NCBI GenBank assembly: GCA_013002205.1
Contig: JABDKN010000286.1
Coordinates: forward strand, 1-42,926
Direction of reading: 5' to 3'
Source: Granulosicoccus sp.
GTDB taxonomy: Bacteria; Pseudomonadota; Gammaproteobacteria; Granulosicoccales; Granulosicoccaceae
DNA length: 42,926 nucleotides
This document shows, piece by piece, positions 1-8,521 of the stretch. Made by a program: the position numbers and the translations under genes. The notes below the pieces were generated by a model that was not told the DNA's origin, made no database searches, and worked only from the letters and a program-made list of their open reading frames with translations. Numbering within the stretch: position 1 is the stretch's first letter; every line of letters starts with the position of its first letter.

Positions 1-711
1 GTATTCAACGCCAGGATCGATGAGGATTATGCCCGTGTCAACTATGACGTCGAGCCAGGGCAGTATGTCTGTTTTGCAGTCACAGATGACGGTCCGGGTA
101 TGACACCCGAGGTGGCTGAGCAGGCATTTGACCCGTTTTTTACGACCAAGGATACAGGCCGAGGCTCTGGCCTGGGTCTGTCAATGGCATATGGATACGC
201 CAAACAATCCGGCGGCCACATCAAGATATATACGGAAATAGACAAGGGCACGACGGTGAAACTGTATTTGCCGCGTTCACATCGGATTGCAGCAGTTCAA
301 GCTAGGCATTCTGAGAGGCAGGGCAGCGAGATTCTTCAGGGCCTGTCTGTACTGATCGTGGATAATGACGATGCCATTCGCGAAACGGTGACAGCACTGT
401 TCGTAAGCCTGGGCTGTGTGGCAGTGTCGGTGGGGACGGCCGATGAAGCGCTATCTTTAATCGATGCAGGCAATACCTTTGACCTGCAAGTGCTGGACGT
501 TGTCCTTGGCCGCGACAAATCCGGCCCGGACTGCGCGATAACTGTCAGGAATGTCCTGCCCGATATCAGTACCGTGTTCATGTCTGGTTATACGGAGAAC
601 GCGATCATCCATGGTGGTCATCTCGATGCCGGAGTCATTCTCGTGCAAAAACCGTTTACCAGGGACGCTATGCTGTCCGCCTGCGTCAGGGCCATCGGGC
701 AATCATCCTGA
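1..711 (+). CDS. Hybrid sensor histidine kinase, C-terminal part (5' end outside window)
   Basis: This is the end of a hybrid two-component kinase. The frame is open from base 1, so the start lies upstream and 236 residues are visible. The first ~85 residues are the end of the HATPase_c ATP-binding domain: G1 box DDGPGM (visible residues 29-34), then DPFFTTK, then the G2 box GSGLGLSM. After a short linker comes a receiver domain with the acidic pocket VDNDD, the phospho-acceptor Asp in VLDVVLG (visible residue 166), MSGYT and the conserved Lys in VQKPF. The protein would autophosphorylate on a His (not visible) and pass phosphate to its own receiver. The input signal cannot be read from this fragment. 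A 7-base inverted repeat (728-734/753-759) follows the stop but has no T-run, so it is not called as a terminator. Confidence 0.93.
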   Translation, partial: VFNARIDEDYARVNYDVEPGQYVCFAVTDDGPGMTPEVAEQAFDPFFTTKDTGRGSGLGLSMAYGYAKQSGGHIKIYTEIDKGTTVKLYLPRSHRIAAVQARHSERQGSEILQGLSVLIVDNDDAIRETVTALFVSLGCVAVSVGTADEALSLIDAGNTFDLQVLDVVLGRDKSGPDCAITVRNVLPDISTVFMSGYTENAIIHGGHLDAGVILVQKPFTRDAMLSACVRAIGQSS

Positions 712-861
712 AGACGATTGACGTCCGGCCCATCGTATTGGCTCTATTTTCTGATGGGCGCCGAAACCGTGTTCGGTATCGTTGGCTGCGCTGCCTGATC
801 GAGAATACACAGCCCATGAGTTTACAGTGGGTATATCAGGCGTATGCGATGACAGGCTCAC

Positions 862-2202
862 ATGACAGATTCTGAATCCGGCCGGCCTGAACTGGTCGGG
901 GCAAGTAAAGCGGGCTTGCCGGATGCTCCCAGGCTTGCGGATGACGCACTGCGTGATGCTGGCATCGATCCGGATCGCCTCGCGATTACCTACCTGGGCG
1001 AGCCGGAATCGGAGGCGCGAGCCGTCGCATTCCCATGGGCTGCAAGGCTGGGACTGGGCTTTGTCCTGTGGACCACGTTGTATCTACTAAAACAGTTTGA
1101 TGTTGAGCTTCCCGGCTGGGCACAGGCATTTTCAGCGCTTGTCATCGGCCTGATAATCCTGCAAGGCACCTGCGGTGCGTTGATAACTGCCAGCGAAAGA
1201 CTGGCTGCGAGGCTCGAATGGGATCATTATGTAGCCGGCACCATGACCGAGATTCTGTCGACGCTGCCTGAGCTCGTAGTCATTGCCTTTCTGATTCCGA
1301 TAAGTCCTTTGACGGCTTTCGTGGTCGCTCTCGTCACCATATACAACAACGCACTGGTGTTCAGTATCTACTCCTTTTTCCTTCCAAAGGACCGGTACGG
1401 CAAGTATCTGATGCCCAAGCCTATCACCGGAGCTGGCACACAAATTCTGGTCGCCGGCGCTGCCATAGGACTGATACTGGGTCTGGTCATGATGGTCATG
1501 TCGTTCAGTGTGCACCCGAAGAATTCCTTCGCTCCCCGTGACCTGCTGGCCGTAGGTCTGCTCATGCTTACGATATTTGTCGTCTACATCTACAAGATGC
1601 TGCGAGACTATGCAAAGGAGGAAGGACAGGTGAGTGATGCTCTGGAGTTGTCGGACAAGCAGATCGAAAGGCGACGTGGACTGGTCTACAAGCGCGTGCA
1701 CGAAAGTTCGTGGGCACTTATCGGCGGTTATCTCCTGATCGGAATCATCGGTGCGGTAATCGGCGGTGAGCAGGTTGCCGAATTTGCGCAGATTGCGATT
1801 CGCGACCTGCAGCTGAATCATCTGGTGGCGGCGCTGGTGCTTGCCGGCTTTGCGGGAATGAGTGAATACGTCATTCTCTGGCAGTCGCACCGCAAAGGGG
1901 AGTTCGGCATCGCGCTGGCTAACAGCTTCGGTGGAATAACGCAAGTCATGTTCATGGTTCTGCCATTTACCCTCATTGCCATTGCCTGCTACCAGGGTTG
2001 GATCAATCCCGATCATCCTGAACTGCCGCTGACGTTCTCCTTTACTAATCTGCTACTCCTGCTGTTTCTGTTTCCCATGCTGTTCGTGCTGGTGGAACTG
2101 CTTGAAGAAAATCACACCATGGATTTGCTCGATACCATCATCATGGTGGCTATTTTCCTGCTGCTGATCGTGCTGCTGCTCAACTATGGTGTGCACGGCT
2201 GA
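862..2202 (+). CDS. Calcium/cation exchanger family membrane protein
   Basis: A 446-residue inner-membrane protein of the Ca2+:cation antiporter (CaCA) superfamily, expected to exchange Ca2+ or another cation for H+ or Na+. A hydrophilic N-terminal stretch of ~50 residues is followed by about eleven hydrophobic segments in two halves. Each half carries an alpha-repeat-like motif with an acidic residue: GTMTEILSTLPEL near residue 125 and AGMSEYVILW near residue 332, the latter followed by NSFGGITQ. A charged cytoplasmic loop (about residues 245-275) separates the halves, as is usual in the superfamily. The ATG at 862 was chosen; the ATG at 849 is out of frame. The gene stands alone between the kinase and the soe operon, so its ion specificity is not shown by context. 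Confidence 0.8.
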   Translation: MTDSESGRPELVGASKAGLPDAPRLADDALRDAGIDPDRLAITYLGEPESEARAVAFPWAARLGLGFVLWTTLYLLKQFDVELPGWAQAFSALVIGLIILQGTCGALITASERLAARLEWDHYVAGTMTEILSTLPELVVIAFLIPISPLTAFVVALVTIYNNALVFSIYSFFLPKDRYGKYLMPKPITGAGTQILVAGAAIGLILGLVMMVMSFSVHPKNSFAPRDLLAVGLLMLTIFVVYIYKMLRDYAKEEGQVSDALELSDKQIERRRGLVYKRVHESSWALIGGYLLIGIIGAVIGGEQVAEFAQIAIRDLQLNHLVAALVLAGFAGMSEYVILWQSHRKGEFGIALANSFGGITQVMFMVLPFTLIAIACYQGWINPDHPELPLTFSFTNLLLLLFLFPMLFVLVELLEENHTMDLLDTIIMVAIFLLLIVLLLNYGVHG

Positions 2203-2370
2203 CAGACCCTGCGTAGGAAAAAGCCCGGACTGGGGCATTCATGAAAAGTGACTTGTCCAGGCCAGAGACGATAGAATTTATGGATCCGCAAATTATACTG
2301 AGTGGCAAAGGCGTCAAGTTCTCGCCATAGTCCGCATTCGCACTGTTCACCTGACAGAATCCAACTACCC

Positions 2371-5292
2371 ATGTCCGTGCTCCCGGAATTCGAAAACCAC
2401 GCCGAACAGACGGTCAAGATGACGACCTGCTACATGTGCGCCTGCCGATGCGGCATCAAGGTGACGATGGAGGGCAACGAGATTCGCTTTATCCAGGGCA
2501 ATCCCAGGCACCCGGTCAACAAGGGTGTGTTGTGTGCCAAGGGCAATGCCGGCATCATGAAACAGAAGTCCCCGGCCAAACTGACCCAGCCACTGGTACG
2601 CAAAGCTGGTACCGAGCGCGGCGCCGGCGAGTTCGAGCCGATTTCCTGGGACAAGGCGCTGGATTTGCTCACCGAGCGGCTGAGAAAAATCCGGTCAACC
2701 GACCCGAAGCGACTGGCCTTCTTTACCGGCCGGGATCAGATGCAGGCCCTGACCGGCTTCTGGGCGTCCCAGTTTGGCACTATCAACTGGGCAGCCCATG
2801 GCGGATTCTGTTCGGTCAATATGGCTGCCGGTGGCCTGTACATGACTGGCCAGTCCTTCTGGGAATTTGGTGATCCGGACTGGGATCATGCCAAATACTT
2901 CATGCTCTGGGGTGTGGCCGAGGATCATGCCTCCAACCCCATCAAGATTGGTCTGGAAAAGCTCAAACGTCGAGGTGCCAAGTTCGTCGCCATCAATCCG
3001 GTGCGCACGGGCTATCAGGCCATCGCCGATGAGTGGATTGGCATTCGTCCCGGGACCGACGGTCTGTTGGCCTTGTCATTTGCCCATGTACTGTTGAAGC
3101 ACGAACAATTCGACTGGGATTTTCTCGTGCGCTATACCAATTCGACCCAGCTTGTCATCGATGCGCCGGATACCTCCCGCAACGGACTGCTGCTACGTAA
3201 CGAGTCAGGAGAGCTGCAGGTCTGGGACCAGGCGAGTGACAGTCCGGCATCCTGGACAGACTCCAGCCATGACAATGACATCCAGGCAGCGTTGTTCGGT
3301 GAGTACCTGACTGATGAGGGTGTGCGGGTCAAGACGGTCATGACACTGCTCGCGGAAAAGTACCTCAGTGACGAGTACGCCCCGGAAAACGTGGCCGCCA
3401 TCACTGGCGTCGATGCCGATACCATTGAACGGCTTGCACTGGAAATGGCGCACGTTGCCTTCAGGGAAACCATCACTATCGATACTCCCTGGACGGACTG
3501 GACAGGGCGTCGACACGATAAATTTGTCGGCAGACCTGTGGCCATGCACGCCATGCGAGGCATCTCGGCGCACTCCAACGGATTTCAGAGCTGTCGCTCG
3601 ATTCACTTGCTGCAGGTGTTACTCGGCGCGGTTGATTGTCCCGGGTCGCACCTGGCCAAACCCCCGTTTCCCAAACATATTGCACCACCGATCAAGCCAG
3701 CCTGGGCGATGGCGCCGGATACGCCGCTCTCCTCGCCACCACTGGGTTTCCCCATGGCACCGGAGGATCTGGTCATCGACCACGATGGAGTCCCGCTGCG
3801 TATCGACAAGGCCTACTCCTGGGAGGCGCCACTTGCCAATCACGGCATGATGCACATGGTCATCACCAATGCCGTGAAAGGTGATCCGTATCCGATCGAT
3901 ACCTTGATCCTGTTTATGGCAAACATGTCGTGGAATTCCAGTATGAACACCGCCGAGATACAGGAAATGCTGCGCATGAAAGATGAACATGGCGGTTACA
4001 AACTGCCGTTCATCGTGACCAGTGATGCTTTTCATTCAGAGATGGTCAACTACTCTGACCTGGTGTTACCCGATACCACCTATCTGGAACGCTTCGACAC
4101 GATCTCCATGCTCGACCGGCCAATCTCCGAACCGCATGCGGCCTGTGACGCTATTCGTCAGCCGGTGCTGGAGCCGGACCGCGATGTCAGGCCCTGGCAG
4201 GAGGTACTGGTGGATATCGGTGCGCGTCTGGGCTTTCCTGCGCTGACCCGGCCCGATGGTGAACCGAAGTTCAAGGACTACAAGGATTTCATCATCAACT
4301 GGGAAAAAGCACCGGGTATCGGCTTTCTGGCTGGCTGGCGCGGCGAGAACGGTGAGCAGAGCATGGTGGGTGCGCCCAATCAGGATCAATGGCAGGCTTA
4401 TCAGGATAACGATTGTTTCTTCGAGCAGCATCTGCCAGCCGGGCAACGATATTATCGATTTGCCAACAAGGACTACCTTGAGTGGGCCAGTCAGGTCGGC
4501 TTCAATGCACACAGCGGTCCGATCGTCATGGAGCTGTATTCGGAAGTGCTGCAGAAATTCCGACTGGCGGGGCAGGGATTGTACGACGGTCCCAAGCCTG
4601 TCAGGCAGGAAGACAAGCAACGGCTGGTGCAATACTTCGATCCGCTGCCTGACTGGTATGTGCCGTTGGAGGAGCAGCGCGTGGACAATGAGCAGTATCA
4701 CTTTCACGCGGTCAATCAACGACCCATGTTCATGTACCACTCCTGGGATTCACAGAACGCGTGGTTGCGGCAGATCATGGCGCAGAATTACCTGTACATG
4801 AATCGGGCACGTGGTAAAGGCATGGGCATCAAGGATCTGGACTGGGTGTGGGTAGAGAGTCATCATGGCAGGATCCGGTGCCAGGCAAAACTGATGGAAG
4901 GCTGCAATCCGGACACGGTCTGGACCTGGAACGCCATTGGCAAACAGAGTGGTACCTGGGGATTGTCCGAGGATGCACCCGAGTCCCAGAAGGGTTTTCT
5001 GATGAATCACCTGATATCGGAACTGCTGCCTGCACAGGAGGGTGAGCACAGTCTGAGTAATTCGGATCCCGTTACCGGGCAGGCCGCCTGGTACGACCTG
5101 AAAGTGAATGTCTATCCGGCAGCGCCTGGCGAGACCGGGCTCTATCCTACATTTGCCACAGTGAAGCGACTGCCGGACATGCCGCCGTCTCCGGAAGTTC
5201 TTCACTACCATACGCACACGCCCGTCAATCTTGAGCGTTCGATGCAGGATGCCCTGAGTCGCGGGCACCTTGCCGGAGGGGACGAACCATGA
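2371..5292 (+). CDS. soeA: Molybdopterin oxidoreductase catalytic subunit, SoeA-type sulfite dehydrogenase
   Basis: A 973-residue DMSO-reductase-family molybdoenzyme. The N-terminus binds a [4Fe-4S] cluster through C20-x2-C23-x3-C27-x27-C55. Cys147 in GGFCSVN is the likely molybdenum ligand. Molybdopterin-binding and C-terminal molybdopterin dinucleotide-binding regions fill the rest. There is no Tat signal, so the enzyme is probably cytoplasmic. That, the length and the partners fit SoeA, which oxidises sulfite to sulfate at the cytoplasmic face and passes electrons to quinone. The frame extends upstream to a GTG at 2302, but that extension is low-complexity and non-conserved, so the ATG at 2371 was chosen. 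The stop overlaps the soeB start (ATGA, 5289-5292). A different substrate (another sulfur oxyanion, DMSO) cannot be excluded from sequence alone. Confidence 0.82.
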   Translation: MSVLPEFENHAEQTVKMTTCYMCACRCGIKVTMEGNEIRFIQGNPRHPVNKGVLCAKGNAGIMKQKSPAKLTQPLVRKAGTERGAGEFEPISWDKALDLLTERLRKIRSTDPKRLAFFTGRDQMQALTGFWASQFGTINWAAHGGFCSVNMAAGGLYMTGQSFWEFGDPDWDHAKYFMLWGVAEDHASNPIKIGLEKLKRRGAKFVAINPVRTGYQAIADEWIGIRPGTDGLLALSFAHVLLKHEQFDWDFLVRYTNSTQLVIDAPDTSRNGLLLRNESGELQVWDQASDSPASWTDSSHDNDIQAALFGEYLTDEGVRVKTVMTLLAEKYLSDEYAPENVAAITGVDADTIERLALEMAHVAFRETITIDTPWTDWTGRRHDKFVGRPVAMHAMRGISAHSNGFQSCRSIHLLQVLLGAVDCPGSHLAKPPFPKHIAPPIKPAWAMAPDTPLSSPPLGFPMAPEDLVIDHDGVPLRIDKAYSWEAPLANHGMMHMVITNAVKGDPYPIDTLILFMANMSWNSSMNTAEIQEMLRMKDEHGGYKLPFIVTSDAFHSEMVNYSDLVLPDTTYLERFDTISMLDRPISEPHAACDAIRQPVLEPDRDVRPWQEVLVDIGARLGFPALTRPDGEPKFKDYKDFIINWEKAPGIGFLAGWRGENGEQSMVGAPNQDQWQAYQDNDCFFEQHLPAGQRYYRFANKDYLEWASQVGFNAHSGPIVMELYSEVLQKFRLAGQGLYDGPKPVRQEDKQRLVQYFDPLPDWYVPLEEQRVDNEQYHFHAVNQRPMFMYHSWDSQNAWLRQIMAQNYLYMNRARGKGMGIKDLDWVWVESHHGRIRCQAKLMEGCNPDTVWTWNAIGKQSGTWGLSEDAPESQKGFLMNHLISELLPAQEGEHSLSNSDPVTGQAAWYDLKVNVYPAAPGETGLYPTFATVKRLPDMPPSPEVLHYHTHTPVNLERSMQDALSRGHLAGGDEP

Positions 5293-6014
5293 AGCTCGGC
5301 CTGGTCATAGACCTGGATACCTGTGTTGGCTGCCATGCCTGTGCGGTCGCCTGCAAGCAGTGGAATACGTCTGGCACGACTGGCCCGCTGACGGATTACG
5401 ACCCCTACGGCAGAGAGCCCTCTGGCGTCTGGTTCAATCGCATCCGCAACTTCGAGGTGGACGAGTATCCAAACAGCAAGACCATCAATACACCTATGTC
5501 CTGTATGCATTGTGATGATGCAGCATGCGTGACGGTCTGCCCGACCGGTGCCTCCTACAAGCGCGAGGAAGATGGCATCGTGCTTGTTGATCAGTCCAAA
5601 TGCATGGGCTGCAACCTGTGTGCATGGGCCTGTCCGTACGGTGCACGCGAACTGGATGAAGACCAGGGAGTGATGAAGAAGTGCACATTGTGTGTCGATC
5701 GCATTTATGACGAGAACCTGCCGAAGGATGAGCGCCAGCCTGTCTGTGTACTGACCTGTCCGACACATGCACGTTTTTTTGGTGATTTTGATGATCCGGA
5801 TTCCCAGGTCAGCAGCCTGGTCAGAGAACGCGGTGGCTATGCGATGATGCCCGAGCTCGGATACAAGCCGGTCAACAAGTACCTGCCGCCACGCCAGCGA
5901 CCGGCATCGCCGATGATGGAGAAGCGGGAAGGCGGCGAAAAGGAATCATTGATCGGCAAGTGGATGAAACGCCAGAAGGATGCATTCAACTCACTGGGCA
6001 AGGGGACTCACTGA
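5289..6014 (+). CDS. soeB: Four-cluster iron-sulfur electron-transfer subunit, SoeB-type
   Basis: A 241-residue ferredoxin-like subunit of the DmsB/PsrB/SoeB group that wires the molybdenum site to the membrane anchor. Four cysteine groups are visible, enough for four [4Fe-4S] clusters: CVGCHACAVAC near the N-terminus, CMHCDDAACVTVCP, CMGCNLCAWACP, and CTLC with a later CVLTCP. No Tat signal is present, matching a cytoplasmic complex. It overlaps soeA by four bases (ATGA) and soeC by one base (TGATG), so the three subunits are probably made by coupled translation in fixed ratio. The last ~50 residues form a basic, non-conserved tail (MEKREGGEK, MKRQKDAF). Confidence 0.86.
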   Translation: MKLGLVIDLDTCVGCHACAVACKQWNTSGTTGPLTDYDPYGREPSGVWFNRIRNFEVDEYPNSKTINTPMSCMHCDDAACVTVCPTGASYKREEDGIVLVDQSKCMGCNLCAWACPYGARELDEDQGVMKKCTLCVDRIYDENLPKDERQPVCVLTCPTHARFFGDFDDPDSQVSSLVRERGGYAMMPELGYKPVNKYLPPRQRPASPMMEKREGGEKESLIGKWMKRQKDAFNSLGKGTH

Positions 6015-6946
6015 TGCATCCGGCACTGTCCGTCATTTTCTTTACCGTGACTGCGGGAGCAGGTTACGGCGTGTTGTTCCTGCTGGGGCTGGCTCGCCTG
6101 ACACGGCTTACACCGGAGGCCAGTCCGGACCAGGTCACGGCCATGGCACTGGTGGGTCTCCTGCTGGTTACCGTGGGACTGCTCTCATCCACCTTGCACC
6201 TTGCCAATCCGCGCAATGCCTGGCGTTCCTTTACACGCTTCAAGACGTCCTGGTTGTCGCGTGAGGCCGTATTCGCCGTACTTTTCTACCCGGTGTGTCT
6301 GATCTGGTTGTTGTTCGAATGGTTCACAGGCAATACGGTTGCCACCAATGTGTCCGGTGTGCTGACCTCGATGCTGGCCATCGTGGTACTGGTGTGCACG
6401 GCGATGATCTATGCTTCACTGAAGACGATTCGCCAGTGGCACACCGCGCTCACCCCGTTCAATTTCGTGTTGCTGGGTTTGCTCCTTGGCGCCCTGATCC
6501 TGAATCTGATGCTGGCGCAGCAGGGATTGACCAGCGACGCTCTGGAGGTAGTGTCGCTGGTGTTACTGTTGCTTGCGGGTATGGTCAAGATCATCTACTT
6601 CTACTGGATTGGGCAGCCGGCCGGACCCACCATCAACACGGCTCTGGGTTTTACTCGCGCCACGGTTCGATTGCTGGACGTCGGGCACAGCTCCGATACG
6701 TTTCATACCAAGGAATTCGGCTACCAGGTGGAACGCATCCGGCTCATCTGGCTGCGCGCCATCAGTGTCGGACTTGCGTTTGTTATTCCACTGTTAATAG
6801 TCACCGGGCTGTTCGGCCCGGTTAACCTTCCCACGATGCTGCTGGCCGTCGGTAGTGCCTATGCGGGTGTGCTGGTAGAGCGCTGGCTGTTCTTCGCTGA
6901 AGCCCGTCATGTCGTGAATCTCTACCATGGCGCCCAGCGCACCTGA
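6014..6946 (+). CDS. soeC: DmsC/SoeC-type membrane anchor subunit
   Basis: A 310-residue polytopic protein with about eight hydrophobic segments, starting MHPALSVIFFTVTAGAGYG, a typical DmsC-family opening. It anchors the complex and exchanges electrons with the quinone pool. The frame is open further upstream, but the ATG at 6014 overlaps the soeB stop and starts at the conserved N-terminus, so it was chosen. A conserved-looking loop (LANPRNAWRSFTRFKTSWLS) follows the second segment, as in other DmsC members. The gene ends 22 bases before the convergent DUF1501 gene, with no obvious terminator between them. Confidence 0.84.
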   Translation: MHPALSVIFFTVTAGAGYGVLFLLGLARLTRLTPEASPDQVTAMALVGLLLVTVGLLSSTLHLANPRNAWRSFTRFKTSWLSREAVFAVLFYPVCLIWLLFEWFTGNTVATNVSGVLTSMLAIVVLVCTAMIYASLKTIRQWHTALTPFNFVLLGLLLGALILNLMLAQQGLTSDALEVVSLVLLLLAGMVKIIYFYWIGQPAGPTINTALGFTRATVRLLDVGHSSDTFHTKEFGYQVERIRLIWLRAISVGLAFVIPLLIVTGLFGPVNLPTMLLAVGSAYAGVLVERWLFFAEARHVVNLYHGAQRT

Positions 6947-6968
6947 GCTGAGATTCAGGATCCGCGGG

Positions 6969-8468
6969 CTAGATCGATACAGGCGGCTCTGGTGGATAGG
7001 TCTCATTGATTGCTGCATCGCCAGCGGGGTTCTGTTCGGCGTCACGGGTCAGCGCCTGCGGGTTCTGCGCCCCGAAGTATTTGTAGAGAGTCGAGGCGAT
7101 CGCCAGTGGTTCCGCTTCGTAGCTGCCATCGGCCGGTTGCGTATACTGGCGGTTCTGGTTGGCAGGGCCCGATACGTCGGTTCGTCCCACGACCTTGCCC
7201 AGGGCGCGATTGGGACGAATGGCTGCACCACCCAGGGTGTACAGATTCTGGTTGTTGCCGTGGTCCCAGCCTTGCGAATTGTTCAAATTGACATTGCGGC
7301 CGAAGTCGCCATGCACCTTGATCACGATGTTGTCCGTACGGCGACGTCCTCCGTGGCTGATATCTGCATAGCGGATGTGCTTCATGGCCACACGCAAGGC
7401 CTCCATCACCTGATTCATGCGCGGCACATAGTCTTCCATGGCTGAGGCGTGGTCATCCCAGCCGCCCAGGCCGCCACCGACGGTGATAAACAGAGAATCC
7501 TGATTCTCCACCGCCAGCGTCACGGCCGCCTTGATGCGGGCACTGAAGCGATTGTTGGCAGGGTAGGCGAGATAGCCGGTAGTGGGGTCGGTGTCCGGGT
7601 CCGCGACGCCGGGAGCTATTGGAGGTGGCGACGGCAAAGGAGAGTCGGCGGCACTCTGCAGTTCTCCGATCAACTGCTCCATGGTGCGGCGCAATTCCAG
7701 ACCTTCAGCCACTTGCTGGTAGCGTATTCGCTGTGAACTGTCGACGACTTTGGCAATCAGTGCTTCCAGTTCCAGGTCATGGTCATTGCGGCCCCGGGTA
7801 TACGGGTTGTCGAACTGTTCATCCAGACTGAGGCCACGCAGGTGCAGCGGCAGTTGACCATCCGGATCACGCACGAAGGCCGTGCTGCTGCCCTCGAATG
7901 AGACAAACGGCAATACCAGTTGATTCATGTGCTTGCCGCGCAGCGGGGCAGAACCATTCAGTTGACTGCCATTGGCATGCATCAGAGCGGCAATCGTGGA
8001 ACCCATGCCGGGTGCCGCTTCAATGGCCAGGGAACCCTTGAGACTGGAGAACACACTGGGGCGATGGGCGCGGGTGTTGTTCTTGCGCCGATTGATGGTG
8101 CGATAGACGGACAGGTCGCCTGATGCAAGCATGTCCTCCATGGCAAGACCGCCGGCCTCCGCCCAGAATCCATGCCGAGTTACCTGTCCTCCGTCATCGA
8201 TCGATCGTCGTAATTCTTCGGGGTATGGATTCTGCGAATTGCGATTGATCAGGTCCATATTGGTCAGGTTGCCGGCAAGCTCGGAAGGGCCGCCGTAGAG
8301 AAATACATTGATCACCTGCGGCATCACCTCGGGCAGGATAAAATCTGCGTCATCCATTGACTGCAGTGCCCATGCCGGCTTGACGAATCCGGGCACCCCG
8401 AACAGCGTAGGTGCGGTGGCGCCGAAGCCGAGCAGGGATGCCTTGCGCAGAAAGTCACGACGATTCAT
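6969..8468 (-). CDS. DUF1501 family protein with Tat signal
   Basis: A 499-residue exported protein of the DUF1501 family, distantly related to the sulfatase/alkaline-phosphatase fold; its substrate is unknown. The N-terminus is a twin-arginine signal (MNRRDFLRKASLLGFGATAP, then a hydrophobic stretch ending in AWA), so it is folded in the cytoplasm before export. Family-like stretches include NVFLYGGPSELAGN near the N-terminus, GGGLGGWDDHA in the middle, and VIKVHGDFGRNVNLN followed by WDHGNNQN. A GGAG ribosome site lies about 10 bases before the ATG. It sits 53 bases downstream of the lipoprotein gene on the same strand, probably as one operon. DUF1501 genes are usually next to a DUF1800 gene; here the partner is a different, unrecognised lipoprotein. 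Confidence 0.85.
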   Translation of the reverse strand: MNRRDFLRKASLLGFGATAPTLFGVPGFVKPAWALQSMDDADFILPEVMPQVINVFLYGGPSELAGNLTNMDLINRNSQNPYPEELRRSIDDGGQVTRHGFWAEAGGLAMEDMLASGDLSVYRTINRRKNNTRAHRPSVFSSLKGSLAIEAAPGMGSTIAALMHANGSQLNGSAPLRGKHMNQLVLPFVSFEGSSTAFVRDPDGQLPLHLRGLSLDEQFDNPYTRGRNDHDLELEALIAKVVDSSQRIRYQQVAEGLELRRTMEQLIGELQSAADSPLPSPPPIAPGVADPDTDPTTGYLAYPANNRFSARIKAAVTLAVENQDSLFITVGGGLGGWDDHASAMEDYVPRMNQVMEALRVAMKHIRYADISHGGRRRTDNIVIKVHGDFGRNVNLNNSQGWDHGNNQNLYTLGGAAIRPNRALGKVVGRTDVSGPANQNRQYTQPADGSYEAEPLAIASTLYKYFGAQNPQALTRDAEQNPAGDAAINETYPPEPPVSI

Positions 8469-8521
8469 GTGTTGTGCTCCGATGAAGTGAGACCAGGGTT
8501 GACAGCCGTTGCATTGCGTCG

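Noticed and set aside
728-759. Inverted repeat GCCCATC/GATGGGC after the first kinase gene, considered as a terminator
   Set aside because: The loop is 18 bases long and there is no T-run after the stem.
1132-2016. 294-codon antisense open frame over the cation exchanger
   Set aside because: A shadow of the membrane-protein gene on the opposite strand, with no signal, motif or plausible start context.
4066-4740. 224-codon antisense open frame inside soeA
   Set aside because: It lies fully inside a well-supported molybdoenzyme gene and shows no family motif.
2371-6946. Identification of the molybdoenzyme operon as DMSO reductase DmsABC
   Set aside because: The catalytic subunit lacks the Tat signal expected for DmsA and has the length and N-terminus of SoeA. 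A tree would settle this.
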